A stretch of 64,000 bases of DNA from a virus, in the IMG/VR virus record IMGVR_UViG_3300017991_000010, positions 30,029-94,028 of that record. The stretch is one strand, 5' to 3'. The position numbers were made by a program, and so were the translations under genes. This document shows positions 25,721 through 33,308 of the stretch, piece after piece (the stretch's first letter is position 1; each line of letters opens with the position of its first letter). The notes beneath the pieces were generated by a model. The model made no database searches and was not told the DNA's origin. It saw only the letters and a program-made list of their open reading frames with translations.

Positions 25721-25947
25721 GGGGTCTTCTTGACGACGGGGCGTCCGCTGTGGCGCGCTTGTCGGCTGTTGGTGACCAGGTTCGGCATCGCCTGAACGTG
25801 CCCGGACCAGCGCGCATTCACCCTGGGGCCATCGTTCGGTAGGCATCTACGATCGCGAAGGCCCTTGTAATTGGGCGATCGCGCAACTGTAACGGCCCGC
25901 CGCACCTCTGCTGTGTCCTCCGCCAGCTCCTCGATCTCGTCGAACAT
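25702..25947 (-). CDS. Small basic protein upstream of the recombinase
   Basis: 81 residues; ATG 25947 has GGAGGAC upstream and overlaps the previous stop (TGATG). Acidic start (MFDEIEELAEDTAEVRR), then basic and proline-rich. Overlaps the recombinase start by 19 bases, which suggests translational coupling; could be a recombination directionality factor, but no fold is recognised. Confidence 0.45.
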   Translation of the reverse strand: MFDEIEELAEDTAEVRRAVTVARSPNYKGLRDRRCLPNDGPRVNARWSGHVQAMPNLVTNSRQARHSGRPVVKKTPCRFPE

Positions 25948-26234
25948 CAGCAGTCCTCCAGCATCACGTCGGTCTCGTCCGAGCACCACTCCACAGCGGA
26001 CCAGGCGCAGTTGGGCAAGGCCTCGACGCAGTTGTAGTAGTCCATCGTGGCGTTGCGGCATTGCCAGCTGGCGGCCTCACGGTACTCCTCGGGGCAGCGT
26101 CCGACGCAGCGCGCCTCGTCGATCAGGCCGCAGCTCGCGTCGCGCCTGCAGCGGTCCTCGCACGCGTCGATGAACGCGGCCTCTGATGCGCACCCCGTGA
26201 GCGCGGCTACTAGCAGCAGACTAAAGGCTTTCAT
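25947..26234 (-). CDS. Cys-rich lipoprotein
   Basis: 95 residues. MKAFSLLLVAALTGCASEA is a lipoprotein signal peptide with lipobox LTGC. The mature part has ten further Cys (for example CEDRCRRDASC, CVGRCPEE), likely disulfide-paired outside the cytoplasm. Start overlaps the previous gene. Such Cys-rich lipoproteins are common in Myxococcota, a weak host hint. Possible superinfection or surface role. Confidence 0.65.
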   Translation of the reverse strand: MKAFSLLLVAALTGCASEAAFIDACEDRCRRDASCGLIDEARCVGRCPEEYREAASWQCRNATMDYYNCVEALPNCAWSAVEWCSDETDVMLEDC

Positions 26235-26760
26235 GATACATCTCCTCAATGATCTCGCGATCGTGATCGGTCACCTCGCCCAAAGAGTCAAGCGGACTCG
26301 ACATGATACTGCGCAGATCGACTGTCACGGGCGGTCCAGGATCGTCGTCGAGGCCGAGGGGGCAGTGGCCCAGTTCGTGACGCAAGGCCTGCAGGGCCGT
26401 TGCGCGATCATACGCGTAGTCGGACGCGATGGTAATGACACACCCGAGGATGGCGCCATCGCGAGCGTAGTCGATGTCTGCCCGACCCAGCGCGTCCGGG
26501 TTGGGAATGTACCCCACACCCACGACAACGTCGGAGGCACCCAACGGGGTGTACTCCATGAGGGGCAGACCTACTTGGTCGTTCCACCACTCGGCTGCTT
26601 CCTCCGCAAGGGCGTCCGACATCGTGCCGTCGGTAGTTACGTAGCGCGGGAACGTGCCTGAATGTAACTCGACACCGTCCCGCACAAGGAGTCCGTTGTC
26701 CATCCAGTCGGGGGCACATCCCGCGAGCGCGACGGCTAGAATGATGGCGGCGGTTCGCAT
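26221..26760 (-). CDS. Metzincin-like lipoprotein peptidase
   Basis: 179 residues. Lipoprotein signal MRTAAIILAVALAGCAPD (lipobox LAGC). ALRHELGHCPLGLDDD matches HExxHxxGxxD of metzincin zinc peptidases, with the Glu as general base and the third zinc ligand replaced by Asp, as in some matrixin-like enzymes; IMSS may be the Met-turn. It would act in the periplasm or on the outer surface. GAGGAGG ribosome site. Substrate unknown. Confidence 0.65.
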   Translation of the reverse strand: MRTAAIILAVALAGCAPDWMDNGLLVRDGVELHSGTFPRYVTTDGTMSDALAEEAAEWWNDQVGLPLMEYTPLGASDVVVGVGYIPNPDALGRADIDYARDGAILGCVITIASDYAYDRATALQALRHELGHCPLGLDDDPGPPVTVDLRSIMSSPLDSLGEVTDHDREIIEEMYHESL

Positions 26761-26993
26761 GGCTTTGCCTCCTCCTCTTTGCGCGGGTCCTCGGCGAGTT
26801 CGAGCAGCGCGCGCAGCACATCGGCCAGGTACCCGGCCTTCTGCTTGAAGATCGCTTCCACGCCGTGGCGCTCGTTGTGCTCGTCGCACATGCCGAGCGC
26901 TTGGGTCCACTCCTCGGTCTCCAGGAGCAGCGTGCAGTGCCCCTCCTCCTCGCGGCGGAGCGTGATCGTCCCGCCCACCCTAGTCCGGCTCAT
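26736..26993 (-). CDS. Small helical protein, unknown
   Basis: 85 residues. A short beta N-terminus (GTITLRREEEGHCTLLLE) is followed by helices and a Pro-rich end; a Cys near 20 and another in MCDEHNERHG. Start overlaps upstream stop (ATGA). No family recognised. Confidence 0.55.
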   Translation of the reverse strand: MSRTRVGGTITLRREEEGHCTLLLETEEWTQALGMCDEHNERHGVEAIFKQKAGYLADVLRALLELAEDPRKEEEAKPCEPPPSF

Positions 26994-27184
26994 CCTTGGC
27001 TCCTTTCACAGCGCAGCTCCTTCCTGATCTCGGCCTGCAGCAGCTTCCAGTTGCACCAGTCCTTCTTGTCCGCCTCGAGCACCTGCTGCAGGAGCGCCTG
27101 TCGCGTCCCTGCGCACGCCTTCCAGGCTGCAGCGGCCCACCGTGCGCTGTCGGTCTCCGTGCCGTCGGGCAGCTTGTAGATCAT
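26990..27184 (-). CDS. Small protein, unknown
   Basis: 64 residues from ATG 27184 (MIYKLPDGTETDSARW), coupled by ATGA to both neighbours, with GAGGACGAGGG upstream. Helical and basic toward its end. Function unknown. Confidence 0.5.
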   Translation of the reverse strand: MIYKLPDGTETDSARWAAAAWKACAGTRQALLQQVLEADKKDWCNWKLLQAEIRKELRCERSQG

Positions 27185-27543
27185 CCCTCGTCCTCCTTGA
27201 TCAGCCACTCGTCGGCACTGGCCCGAATGGCCCTCGAGATGTTTTTGGTGATCGCGACGTCACGCATGATGAGGGTGGCGTCCCGAACAAGCCCGGTCAA
27301 CGCGCGCACCTTGGCGAGGTCCTGGTCATGCCGCTCCAGCAGCGTCCTGCACAGATCTATGGCGTCTCCCCACGGACCGGAAGCCCCGAGGCTCGTCTCC
27401 AGTCCTCGTAGGACGCGTAGCGTCGGGCGTGCGAGGCGCGCTTCGTTACCGCCGCGAGCCTCCACGAATGCTATGCAGTCCCGAACGGCCTCCAAGGCCT
27501 GCATGCGCTCTTCTTGCTCTCGGGTCATGTCTGGCTTGCTCAT
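27181..27543 (-). CDS. Helical protein, unknown
   Basis: 120 residues, nearly all helical (REQEERMQALEAVRDCIAFV, LLERHDQDLAKVRALTGLV), ending in an acidic tail. ATGA-coupled on both sides. No domain recognised. Confidence 0.55.
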   Translation of the reverse strand: MSKPDMTREQEERMQALEAVRDCIAFVEARGGNEARLARPTLRVLRGLETSLGASGPWGDAIDLCRTLLERHDQDLAKVRALTGLVRDATLIMRDVAITKNISRAIRASADEWLIKEDEG

Positions 27544-27782
27544 CTCCCCTCCAGTCCCTTCTTCGCCTGAATCAGGGCGCGATACTCCGGCGCCCCGCCA
27601 GCGAGAAACGCGGCCAGCTCGGCCACGGTCGAGTCCTCCTTGAGTAGGCGCTCGATCAGGCGGCGCCGTGCCCGGTTGACGATCTCCTTGGCGCGCTTGG
27701 TCGGGTAGTAGCGCATCAGCACGCGGTCGACGAAGCTCGTGACGCGCAACTCGATCGCCAAGTCAGTCGCCCTGAGCAGCAT
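27540..27782 (-). CDS. Small helical basic protein, unknown
   Basis: 80 residues from ATG 27782, behind GAGGAGGGG. Starts MLLRATDLAIELRVTSFVDR; contains a basic helix (KRAKEIVNRARRRLIERLL), so DNA or RNA binding is possible. No named family. Confidence 0.5.
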   Translation of the reverse strand: MLLRATDLAIELRVTSFVDRVLMRYYPTKRAKEIVNRARRRLIERLLKEDSTVAELAAFLAGGAPEYRALIQAKKGLEGR

Positions 27783-27960
27783 CGCTCCCCTCCTCTTGCT
27801 TGCCATGCACGGGACAGTCGCCTCTGACGTCCCAGCCGTACTTGGTGCCATCGCCCCAGTACCCGCGGCCGTAGTGGTTGTCCCACACAGCGCAGATGCA
27901 CCCGGCCTCTACCGCCTCCTGCGAGCCTGGCGCGCCCCTGGGCCACTGCGTCTCAGGCAT
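27763..27960 (-). CDS. Small Cys/Trp-rich protein, unknown
   Basis: 65 residues; CICAVWDNHYGRGYWGDG and GDCPVHGK suggest a metal-binding loop. Start overlaps the previous gene end by 8 bases; its own end overlaps the next start. Function unknown. Confidence 0.5.
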   Translation of the reverse strand: MPETQWPRGAPGSQEAVEAGCICAVWDNHYGRGYWGDGTKYGWDVRGDCPVHGKQEEGSDAAQGD

Positions 27961-28519
27961 CGCGCACCTCGATCACGCCGCTCAGGCCGCGCGCTTGCGT
28001 CAGCTCGTCGATGGCGCGTGCCATGCCCTTGTCGACCTCGACCCACACGCCGCGCTTGAGCTTCTCGACACACACGCGATCGCGCCCGTAGCGCAGCCGC
28101 CGCCGGCCCTCGCCGCGTGTCTTGTCGACGTAGTCGGCCATGGCGTTGACGATGCCCTCGACGTAGTCCATGGTGCGGTAGGTGCTGCCCTCCCATCTGA
28201 GTCCGCGCGTGACGTCGTAGGGGGCCATGTCGCCCGCGTGATGGCAGTCGAAGCCCTCCCAGTTGTACTCGCAGTCCTCCTCACAGACACCTGCGCCGGG
28301 CTTGAGACGGCCGCCGTAGGTGAGCCCCCCATGCGCGATCTCCTCCAGCCCATTGCTGTCGTAGCGCACGCCCTTGGGGATGCCCACGTAGCCGCAGAGG
28401 TGCCCGCCCTTAGGCATGCGGAGGATCAGGCACACCAGCCCGTGACGCACCCACTCCTTGCGGTCGGGCTCGTCGTCCCAGGGCCCTGCGATCCACTTCC
28501 TGGCTTTCTTGACGTTCAT
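27953..28519 (-). CDS. Protein of unknown function with Cys/His cluster
   Basis: 188 residues from ATG 28519 (MNVKKARKWIAGPWDDEPDR). The middle holds GVCEEDCEYNWEGFDCHHAG, a likely metal site; the C-terminal third is helical and basic. ATGA-coupled to the upstream zinc protein. No recognised family. Confidence 0.55.
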   Translation of the reverse strand: MNVKKARKWIAGPWDDEPDRKEWVRHGLVCLILRMPKGGHLCGYVGIPKGVRYDSNGLEEIAHGGLTYGGRLKPGAGVCEEDCEYNWEGFDCHHAGDMAPYDVTRGLRWEGSTYRTMDYVEGIVNAMADYVDKTRGEGRRRLRYGRDRVCVEKLKRGVWVEVDKGMARAIDELTQARGLSGVIEVRDA

Positions 28520-29142
28520 TGGCTCTCTCCCTTCCCCCCGAGCATACCAGCCAGGGCGGCGAGCGTCGAGGGGCCCAGCTCGATCACCTTGGCGTTGCGC
28601 TGCGTCGCTAGCGCCTTGTACTCCTGGCCCCAGCGCGAGAGCAGAGCCAGCGCCTTCTCGACCGTGACCTCCTTGGCGCCCTCGCACGCGGGGCAGGGCG
28701 CGGCGTCGAGGGGCTCGGGGGCCTTGGGCGCGCTTCCCGGCTCGTCGATGATCCAGGGCTGGAACACGGCGTAGTGCTCGCCCGTGCCGTGGCACCGGGG
28801 GCAGGCGATCTTCTGCTTGGCGAGGGGCGTGGCCGCAAGCGGCGCGCTAGGCGGCCCGGAGTGCTCGTCGCACTGCATGCAACGGTCCGGCGTGGCCGTG
28901 TGCCCCTTCTCGCAGACGCCGTTGTCGGGGCAGTAGTGCGCGCAGCTCTCGGTCCCCGCGTCGAGCGGCAGCTGCGGCTGGAGCATCGGGTGCTCGGGCT
29001 TGAGGTAGAGGAACATGGCGTGCTTGCGCAGGGGGCAGTCCTCCTGGGGCGGATCGCCGGGCTTGATGTCCGTGTCGTCCCAGGCGCAGTCACACAGCGG
29101 GCACTCCCCGCACTTCACGATCTCAATGCTCTTCGTCTTCAT
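28516..29142 (-). CDS. Multi-zinc-finger protein
   Basis: 208 residues; ATG 29142 with GGAGG 6 bases upstream. Several Cys clusters: KCGECPLCDCAWDD, CAHYCPDNGVCEKGH, CMQCDEH, ACPRCHGTG and PCPACEGA; the last two resemble DnaJ-type CxxCxGxG repeats. C-terminal helical region. Probably an adaptor for protein or nucleic acid binding. Confidence 0.6.
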   Translation of the reverse strand: MKTKSIEIVKCGECPLCDCAWDDTDIKPGDPPQEDCPLRKHAMFLYLKPEHPMLQPQLPLDAGTESCAHYCPDNGVCEKGHTATPDRCMQCDEHSGPPSAPLAATPLAKQKIACPRCHGTGEHYAVFQPWIIDEPGSAPKAPEPLDAAPCPACEGAKEVTVEKALALLSRWGQEYKALATQRNAKVIELGPSTLAALAGMLGGKGESQ

Positions 29143-29353
29143 CACTGACCTCCTCCAGCTCGACAGCCGTTGCTTCGCCGCATTCGATGTTGACCATTGG
29201 CGGGCCTCCGAAGTAGGTCATGTGCGCCAGTTCCTCCCCGGCCACCAGCTCCGCATCGGCCCGGCTCCGCGCCCAGACTCTGACCTGCACGGTGACGGTG
29301 CCCCGGAACTTCCTGAAGCCTCGCTTCCGCCACTCCGTCGCACAGATTGCCAT
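29123..29353 (-). CDS. Small protein with acidic tail
   Basis: 76 residues, basic N-terminal beta region (TVTVQVRVWARSRADAELVA) and acidic end EEVSDEDEEH. AAAGGAGG ribosome site. Overlaps the zinc protein by 20 bases. The 145 bases upstream hold no clear gene. Confidence 0.5.
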   Translation of the reverse strand: MAICATEWRKRGFRKFRGTVTVQVRVWARSRADAELVAGEELAHMTYFGGPPMVNIECGEATAVELEEVSDEDEEH

Positions 29354-29498
29354 CTCTAGCCTCCTTTCAAAAGGTGGGCCCCGGGCATCGAGGCGTGAGC
29401 GCCCTGCGCGCTATGAACACACGCCGCTCGACCTCGATTCGTCAGGCACTGCGCGAAGGATGGGCACGCAGCCTGAAGCCCGGGAGCCCTGGGCGCGT

Positions 29499-29780
29499 CT
29501 ACTCGCCGTCCTCCGCGTACTCCATGATCGTGACCACGATGCGCTCTTCCCCGTCCTGCACCCACACGCGCGCTGGACCAAGGACGCAGATCTCCTTTCG
29601 TGAGCCGCGCTGCACGAACTCGTGCCGGGGCAAGCCCGTCGGCCCGTCGAGTTGGCGCTGGATCTTCTCGAGCGCGTCGGCGATGTGGCAGTACACGGGC
29701 GTGACCGGGAGCGTCTCGGCGAGGCGCCTGATCTCCTGGCAGTGCTCGATGACCTTCTGTCCTGTCGGTGTGCGGATCAT
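29499..29780 (-). CDS. Small protein, unknown
   Basis: 93 residues from ATG 29780 (MIRTPTGQKVIEHCQEIRRL), ATGA-coupled to the Ala-rich gene. Helix then a beta hairpin (EICVLGPARVWVQDGEERIV). The long upstream in-frame extension is Gly-rich shadow of the Ala-rich gene and is not used. Confidence 0.5.
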   Translation of the reverse strand: MIRTPTGQKVIEHCQEIRRLAETLPVTPVYCHIADALEKIQRQLDGPTGLPRHEFVQRGSRKEICVLGPARVWVQDGEERIVVTIMEYAEDGE

Positions 29781-30583
29781 TTCGTCCCTCCCGGCCACTC
29801 GGGCAGCTCGCGCCGGGTGTCTCGGGCCTGGAGGCGTAGCTCCGCCGCCGCCGCCGCCGCCCTCGCCGCCGCCCACGCCGCCTCCCTCGCCGCCCACGCT
29901 GCCTCCGCCGCCCACGCCGCCCTCGCCGCCCGCGCCGCTGCCTCCGCCGAGCGGTCCTCGCCGCTGATCCAGCGCTTAGCCCAGCGCCGCCAGTCAGCAG
30001 CCCAAGGCTCACGGACGCCGCAGATCGCGCGCACGCCGCGCTCGATGGCCCGCTCCACGATCCTCTCGATGGCCACTTTGGGGATCGAGATCCCCTCAGC
30101 TCGAAGGGCCCAGATCATCCAATCCCCGCGGGGACAGACTTTCCAAGCGGAGGCCGTCTCGTAGCTCTCCAGCCACTCGACGGCCTTGCGGCAGGGCTTC
30201 CTACCATTGAGGCGAGCAGTTGAGATCCAGTCACTCGGTTTCATCGTCCGCCTCCCGTTCCAGCTCGGCAACTCGCGCCGGATGTCACGGGCCTGGAGGC
30301 CCAGCTCCGCCTCCCTCGCCGCCCTCGACGCCGCCCACGCCGCCCACGCCTCCGCCTCCCACGCCGCCGCCGCCGCCGCCGCCCTCACCGCCCACGCCGC
30401 CCCCGCCGCCCTCGCCTCCGCCCTCGCCTCTGCCGCCGAGCGGTCCTCCCAGCGACGGGCCCACCGCCGCCACTCCGTGGCCCAGAGCTTGCGGACACCG
30501 CGCAGCGATTTCAGGCCTCGAGCTACGATCCGCTCGACTGCTGCGGGGGGCACTTCCAGCCCCTTCCACTCGCTCGGTTTCAT
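29777..30583 (-). CDS. Duplicated Ala/Trp-rich repeat protein ('putative immunity protein'-like)
   Basis: 268 residues in one frame made of two tandem copies. Each has KPS(E/D)W, an IVERG-x-(K/R) helix, GVR, WRRWA(K/R)RW, EDRSAEA, then Ala-rich repeats with Trp/Arg and a QARD-x-RRELP end. Copy 2 also contains RKAVEWLESYETASAWKVCP followed by RGDWMIW, seen in phage proteins annotated as putative immunity proteins. An internal ATG at 30244 with GGAGG lacks an upstream stop, so copy 2 may also be made alone. Function unproven. Confidence 0.6.
   Translation of the reverse strand: MKPSEWKGLEVPPAAVERIVARGLKSLRGVRKLWATEWRRWARRWEDRSAAEARAEARAAGAAWAVRAAAAAAAWEAEAWAAWAASRAAREAELGLQARDIRRELPSWNGRRTMKPSDWISTARLNGRKPCRKAVEWLESYETASAWKVCPRGDWMIWALRAEGISIPKVAIERIVERAIERGVRAICGVREPWAADWRRWAKRWISGEDRSAEAAARAARAAWAAEAAWAAREAAWAAARAAAAAAELRLQARDTRRELPEWPGGTK
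29834..29945. repeat. GCC-rich short tandem repeats coding for Ala/Trp
   Basis: Imperfect repeats of GCCGCCCACGCC/GCCGCCCTCGCC units encode the Ala/Trp/Glu/Arg tract of copy 2; a second similar block at about 30315-30430 encodes that of copy 1. Slippage-prone sequence; copy number may vary between isolates. Confidence 0.55.
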
Positions 30584-30795
30584 CGCCACGCCCCCATCCG
30601 CTTCAGCTGCAGCTGCGCGAGAGCGCGATCGAGCCGCTGGGCGACCTTGCGCGCCTCCACTGGCCCCTGCCCGGGGTAGTGCAGCGGGACGTAGTCGCCC
30701 TCGGTGTAGTACTGCCCACAGACGCACAGCACAGCTCCGCCGGCTGGGATGCGCGAGCCCGAGCCCGCGCAGATGTCCTTGTTCCTGTTGCTCAT
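30580..30795 (-). CDS. Small zinc-binding protein, unknown
   Basis: 71 residues from ATG 30795. CAGSGSRIPAGGAVLCVCGQ looks like a treble-clef or ribbon zinc site, followed by a helix (EARKVAQRLDRALAQLQL). ATGA-coupled to both neighbours. Confidence 0.55.
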   Translation of the reverse strand: MSNRNKDICAGSGSRIPAGGAVLCVCGQYYTEGDYVPLHYPGQGPVEARKVAQRLDRALAQLQLKRMGAWR

Positions 30796-31286
30796 ACCTC
30801 CATCCTCCTTATGGACACAGGCGGGCCCCCACGCAGGTTCTGCTGGGACTGGCTCTCGTGCCCCAACTGCAACGCAGTGAGCGCCGCTGTCTTGCCCCCA
30901 TGTCCGTTGAGTCGGTAGAAGTCCCACTCGAGGTTCTGCTGCAGGAGAAGGCGCAAGGTGACGAAGTGGTCCGTGGAGTCGAGGGCAAACCAGCACTCGG
31001 CATACTCCCGCAGGCGCTCCTCGGAGATGGTCGACGGCTCGTAGCACTCGAACACGAGCCACCAGCGCTCCGCCTCGTCCTGCTCCCACACCGGGCGGAA
31101 GTCCTTCGGCTCGGGCACGTGGTGGGGCATCTCGTCATCGACGAAGGCCTCCCACTCCTCCGGCGTCGTGCCTTCTTCGATGGGCTCCTGGCGGCAGCAC
31201 GCTTCGATCGCGCACCAGAGCGCTTCCTCGAGCGTGTCGGCATCCAGGATGGCGTCCACGGTCTTGTCATCATCAAGTGGGTTCAT
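30792..31286 (-). CDS. Acidic protein, unknown
   Basis: 164 residues, acidic and Trp-rich (DEAERWWLVFECYEPSTISE). AGAGGAGAGA upstream. First gene of its run after a 184-base gap, so transcription may start there. No domain recognised. Confidence 0.55.
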   Translation of the reverse strand: MNPLDDDKTVDAILDADTLEEALWCAIEACCRQEPIEEGTTPEEWEAFVDDEMPHHVPEPKDFRPVWEQDEAERWWLVFECYEPSTISEERLREYAECWFALDSTDHFVTLRLLLQQNLEWDFYRLNGHGGKTAALTALQLGHESQSQQNLRGGPPVSIRRMEV

Positions 31287-31470
31287 CTCGTCTCTCCTCT
31301 CTCTGATCTACGCCCGGGGGGTGGCGTGGTATTCCCAAAGGTGAAGTGAAACTGGGTTTTTCAGAGCCTACACGTGTAAGTACTTGAAATCATTGAGGAA
31401 TCCCACAATCCGCGTGTGAGATCCCCCTGCAACCTCCCGTAATCACTCAACCGCCGTTCTCGACGGCAGA
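31287..31470. other. AT-richer intergenic region with palindrome
   Basis: 184 bases without a convincing gene. It holds a perfect 10-bp palindrome TACACGTGTA (31369-31378), possibly an operator for the leftward gene at 31286. On the + strand CCCA/TGGG followed by TTTTT (about 31335-31360) is a weak terminator shape. I found no convincing -35/-10 pair. Confidence 0.35.
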
Positions 31471-31666
31471 TCACCCCCGATCCGCGTGCCGTATGCACAC
31501 CGGAACGTACTCTCTCAGGCTCGCCAGCATCTGTCGGCGAGCCCGCTCGACAACGCCCTGCGTGGTCTCCGGACGCTCCGACGGCCACCTCCCCCCAGGA
31601 AGAGGCGCCACAACAGGGCTCGGGCAGCTCGCCCCACATGCCTTCCACGCTACCCCAGCTGATCAT
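31471..31666 (-). pseudogene. Small gene split by a +1 frameshift at a G6 run
   Basis: ATG 31666 (ATGA-coupled to the preceding gene) opens MISWGSVEGMWGELPEPCCG; at six G on this strand (31591-31596) the better protein sequence moves to the +1 frame, RWPSERPETTQGVVERARRQ and on to ADRG with TGA at 31471. Together they would give about 63 residues. The unshifted frame runs to 31361 with low-complexity sequence. A one-base indel (sequencing or mutation) or programmed frameshifting could explain it. Confidence 0.4.
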
Positions 31667-31923
31667 GCTTCGATCCTCTCCCGCTCGAGGTCGACTCGGT
31701 ACGTGTGGCGCTCTCCCGTCTCCGGGTCGACATACGCGACCTGGCGATCGATCAGCGGCGTGCGGGCCTCCCACAGCTCGTTGTAGTCGCGGCACGCCCG
31801 GCCGTACATGTGGATCGCCTCGATGGTCATGGCGCGCCAGTGCACCCTCGCGTGGGCGTAGCCGTAGGCGAAGCCTATCAGGAGCGCCGCTACGACGAAG
31901 ATGGCGCTGATCAGCAGTGTCAT
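31663..31923 (-). CDS. Single-TM small protein
   Basis: 86 residues. N-terminal TM (LLISAIFVVAALLIGFAYGY), then a soluble helix and a short beta hairpin (VDPETGERHTYRVD). Follows a signal-peptide protein by 1 base. Possible membrane accessory or superinfection protein. Confidence 0.55.
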   Translation of the reverse strand: MTLLISAIFVVAALLIGFAYGYAHARVHWRAMTIEAIHMYGRACRDYNELWEARTPLIDRQVAYVDPETGERHTYRVDLERERIEA

Positions 31924-31924
31924 C

Positions 31925-32119
31925 TCACTCCTCCTCGCAGATCACGTGGTACTCGGCGCCGTCGGGCAGCAGGCACACGAGGTGCCCGTCGCACGTCTCG
32001 ACGACCTCGCCGACGCAGTCCAGCTCGCAGGGCTCGCGGGTCTGCGCCACGCAGTAGCCGAAGCCGAACGCGGGCGCGAGCAGGACGAGCACGGACGCGA
32101 TGGCCCTGGCCCAGGTCAT
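31925..32119 (-). CDS. Small exported Cys-containing protein
   Basis: 64 residues. Signal peptide or anchor (AIASVLVLLAPAFGFGYCVA), then a compact Cys-rich part (CELDCVGEVVETCDGHLVC) with likely disulfides. ATGA-coupled to the topoisomerase-like gene. Confidence 0.55.
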   Translation of the reverse strand: MTWARAIASVLVLLAPAFGFGYCVAQTREPCELDCVGEVVETCDGHLVCLLPDGAEYHVICEEE

Positions 32120-33075
32120 GACACTCCCCCCACGATCTTGCGCAGCAGGCTCCTGTCCTGCATCTCCTGGGCGATGACCGCGTCGACCATCACCTGATCG
32201 ATCAGGTCCCCCAGGCGAGCCTCGATGAGACGCTGGAGCACCTCAGGCCGCAGCGCGTCGACCTCCCAGGAGTGGTGCCCGTGCTCGGCGATGTACGCCG
32301 CCGCGCGCGAGTCCTTGAGCTTGGTCGGGTTGGGAGGCGGCCCATACTTCGCGACCTGCTCGGGCGTGATCGCGATCTTCTCCACGCGCACCTGGACCGG
32401 GAGTGCGTCGCTCACGTCGATGAACCATCCCGTAGGCGAGATGCGCTCGTCGCCGTCCTGGTAGCCCCACAGGAAGTCGTTCAGCCGGCTGCGCACGTCG
32501 CGCACCATGTCCTCGCCCGACGGGTCCAGGTCGCCCAGGTAGAGGATGATGGGCTCAGCCTGCGGCACGCCGTCTGCGTTGCGGCAGGCGTGGTCGATTC
32601 GGCACGCGGCCTCGTACATGGCCGACTGCGAGGAGTACCCCCGGTTGACCATGAGGGTGATGTGCCAGTGCTTCGCGATGGGGGCGAGCACGCCAGCCAG
32701 CGCGTCCTTCTCGACCCACAGCTCGACGTAGTTGGGCTGCCCCTCCATGCGTGGGCGCCGGTAGGAGTCCAGCGCCACCTTCACAAGCTCGTCGAGGTCG
32801 GCGAACTCGTTCGGGCGCTCTGGACGCCTGATGCGATCCTCGATCGCGTCCCAGTCGGTCAGCCCGGCCAGGCGCGCCTTCGACAAGAGTGACGAGAGCC
32901 GCTTGTACTCGCGCTCCTCGTTGGCGATGATGTTCTGTGTCACGAGCTGGTAGTAGAGCTGCCGGAGCGTGAGCCGCAGCCCCTGCTTCTGGTAGTGCTC
33001 CACGACCTCGTTGACCTGAGCCAAGCGCGCGAGCGTGTCCAGGCGCATCCTGGGCGGCTTGTAGCACTGCTTCAT
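32116..33075 (-). CDS. TopoVI-A/Spo11-like protein without B subunit (Mini-A type)
   Basis: 319 residues from ATG 33075; the longer frame to 33390 is not used. LTLRQLYYQLV (residues 35-45) matches the RxxYY catalytic tyrosine motif of TopoVI A and Spo11. A Toprim domain follows, with E122 in ELWVEKDALAG and the DxD pair D182/D184 in YLGDLDPSGEDM. Such single A-type proteins of viruses and plasmids were named Mini-A. It could cleave or nick DNA through a 5'-tyrosyl link, for replication, recombination or host DNA. No GHKL ATPase (B subunit) gene is visible. Confidence 0.7.
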   Translation of the reverse strand: MKQCYKPPRMRLDTLARLAQVNEVVEHYQKQGLRLTLRQLYYQLVTQNIIANEEREYKRLSSLLSKARLAGLTDWDAIEDRIRRPERPNEFADLDELVKVALDSYRRPRMEGQPNYVELWVEKDALAGVLAPIAKHWHITLMVNRGYSSQSAMYEAACRIDHACRNADGVPQAEPIILYLGDLDPSGEDMVRDVRSRLNDFLWGYQDGDERISPTGWFIDVSDALPVQVRVEKIAITPEQVAKYGPPPNPTKLKDSRAAAYIAEHGHHSWEVDALRPEVLQRLIEARLGDLIDQVMVDAVIAQEMQDRSLLRKIVGGVS

Positions 33076-33308
33076 GACACGGCCTCCAACGTCTTCTTCT
33101 TGATCGACAGAGCCTTGCCCTCCCAGATCGCGCCCTTGGCCCACGCGGCGCAATCCTCGGTGCGTGCCCACGGCTTCAGAGGCATGTAGTCGGCGCGCCG
33201 CCTGCGCTCGCGCGTCACGCTCTTGTCCTTGTGCTCGGTCTCGACGATCTCCGTGAACCGCTCCCGGTGGGCACGGCGCAGGACCTTCATGTTCACGATC
33301 AGCAGCAT
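33072..33308 (-). CDS. Small basic protein upstream of Mini-A
   Basis: 78 residues from ATG 33308 (MLLIVNMKVLRRAHRERFTE). Basic, beta then helical; ATGA overlap with the Mini-A start suggests coupled synthesis. Possible partner or regulator; no fold recognised. Confidence 0.5.
   Translation of the reverse strand: MLLIVNMKVLRRAHRERFTEIVETEHKDKSVTRERRRRADYMPLKPWARTEDCAAWAKGAIWEGKALSIKKKTLEAVS

Noticed and set aside
24495-25817. 440-codon Arg/Pro-rich minus frame overlapping the recombinase
   Set aside because: Shifted-frame shadow; the recombinase frame has the catalytic R-K-HxxR-H-Y set.
31463-31663. Programmed read-through of the TGA at 31663 into the following in-frame sequence
   Set aside because: The downstream frame is protein-like, but a frameshift from ATG 31666 explains it better because that ATG is coupled to the stop as elsewhere in the operon.
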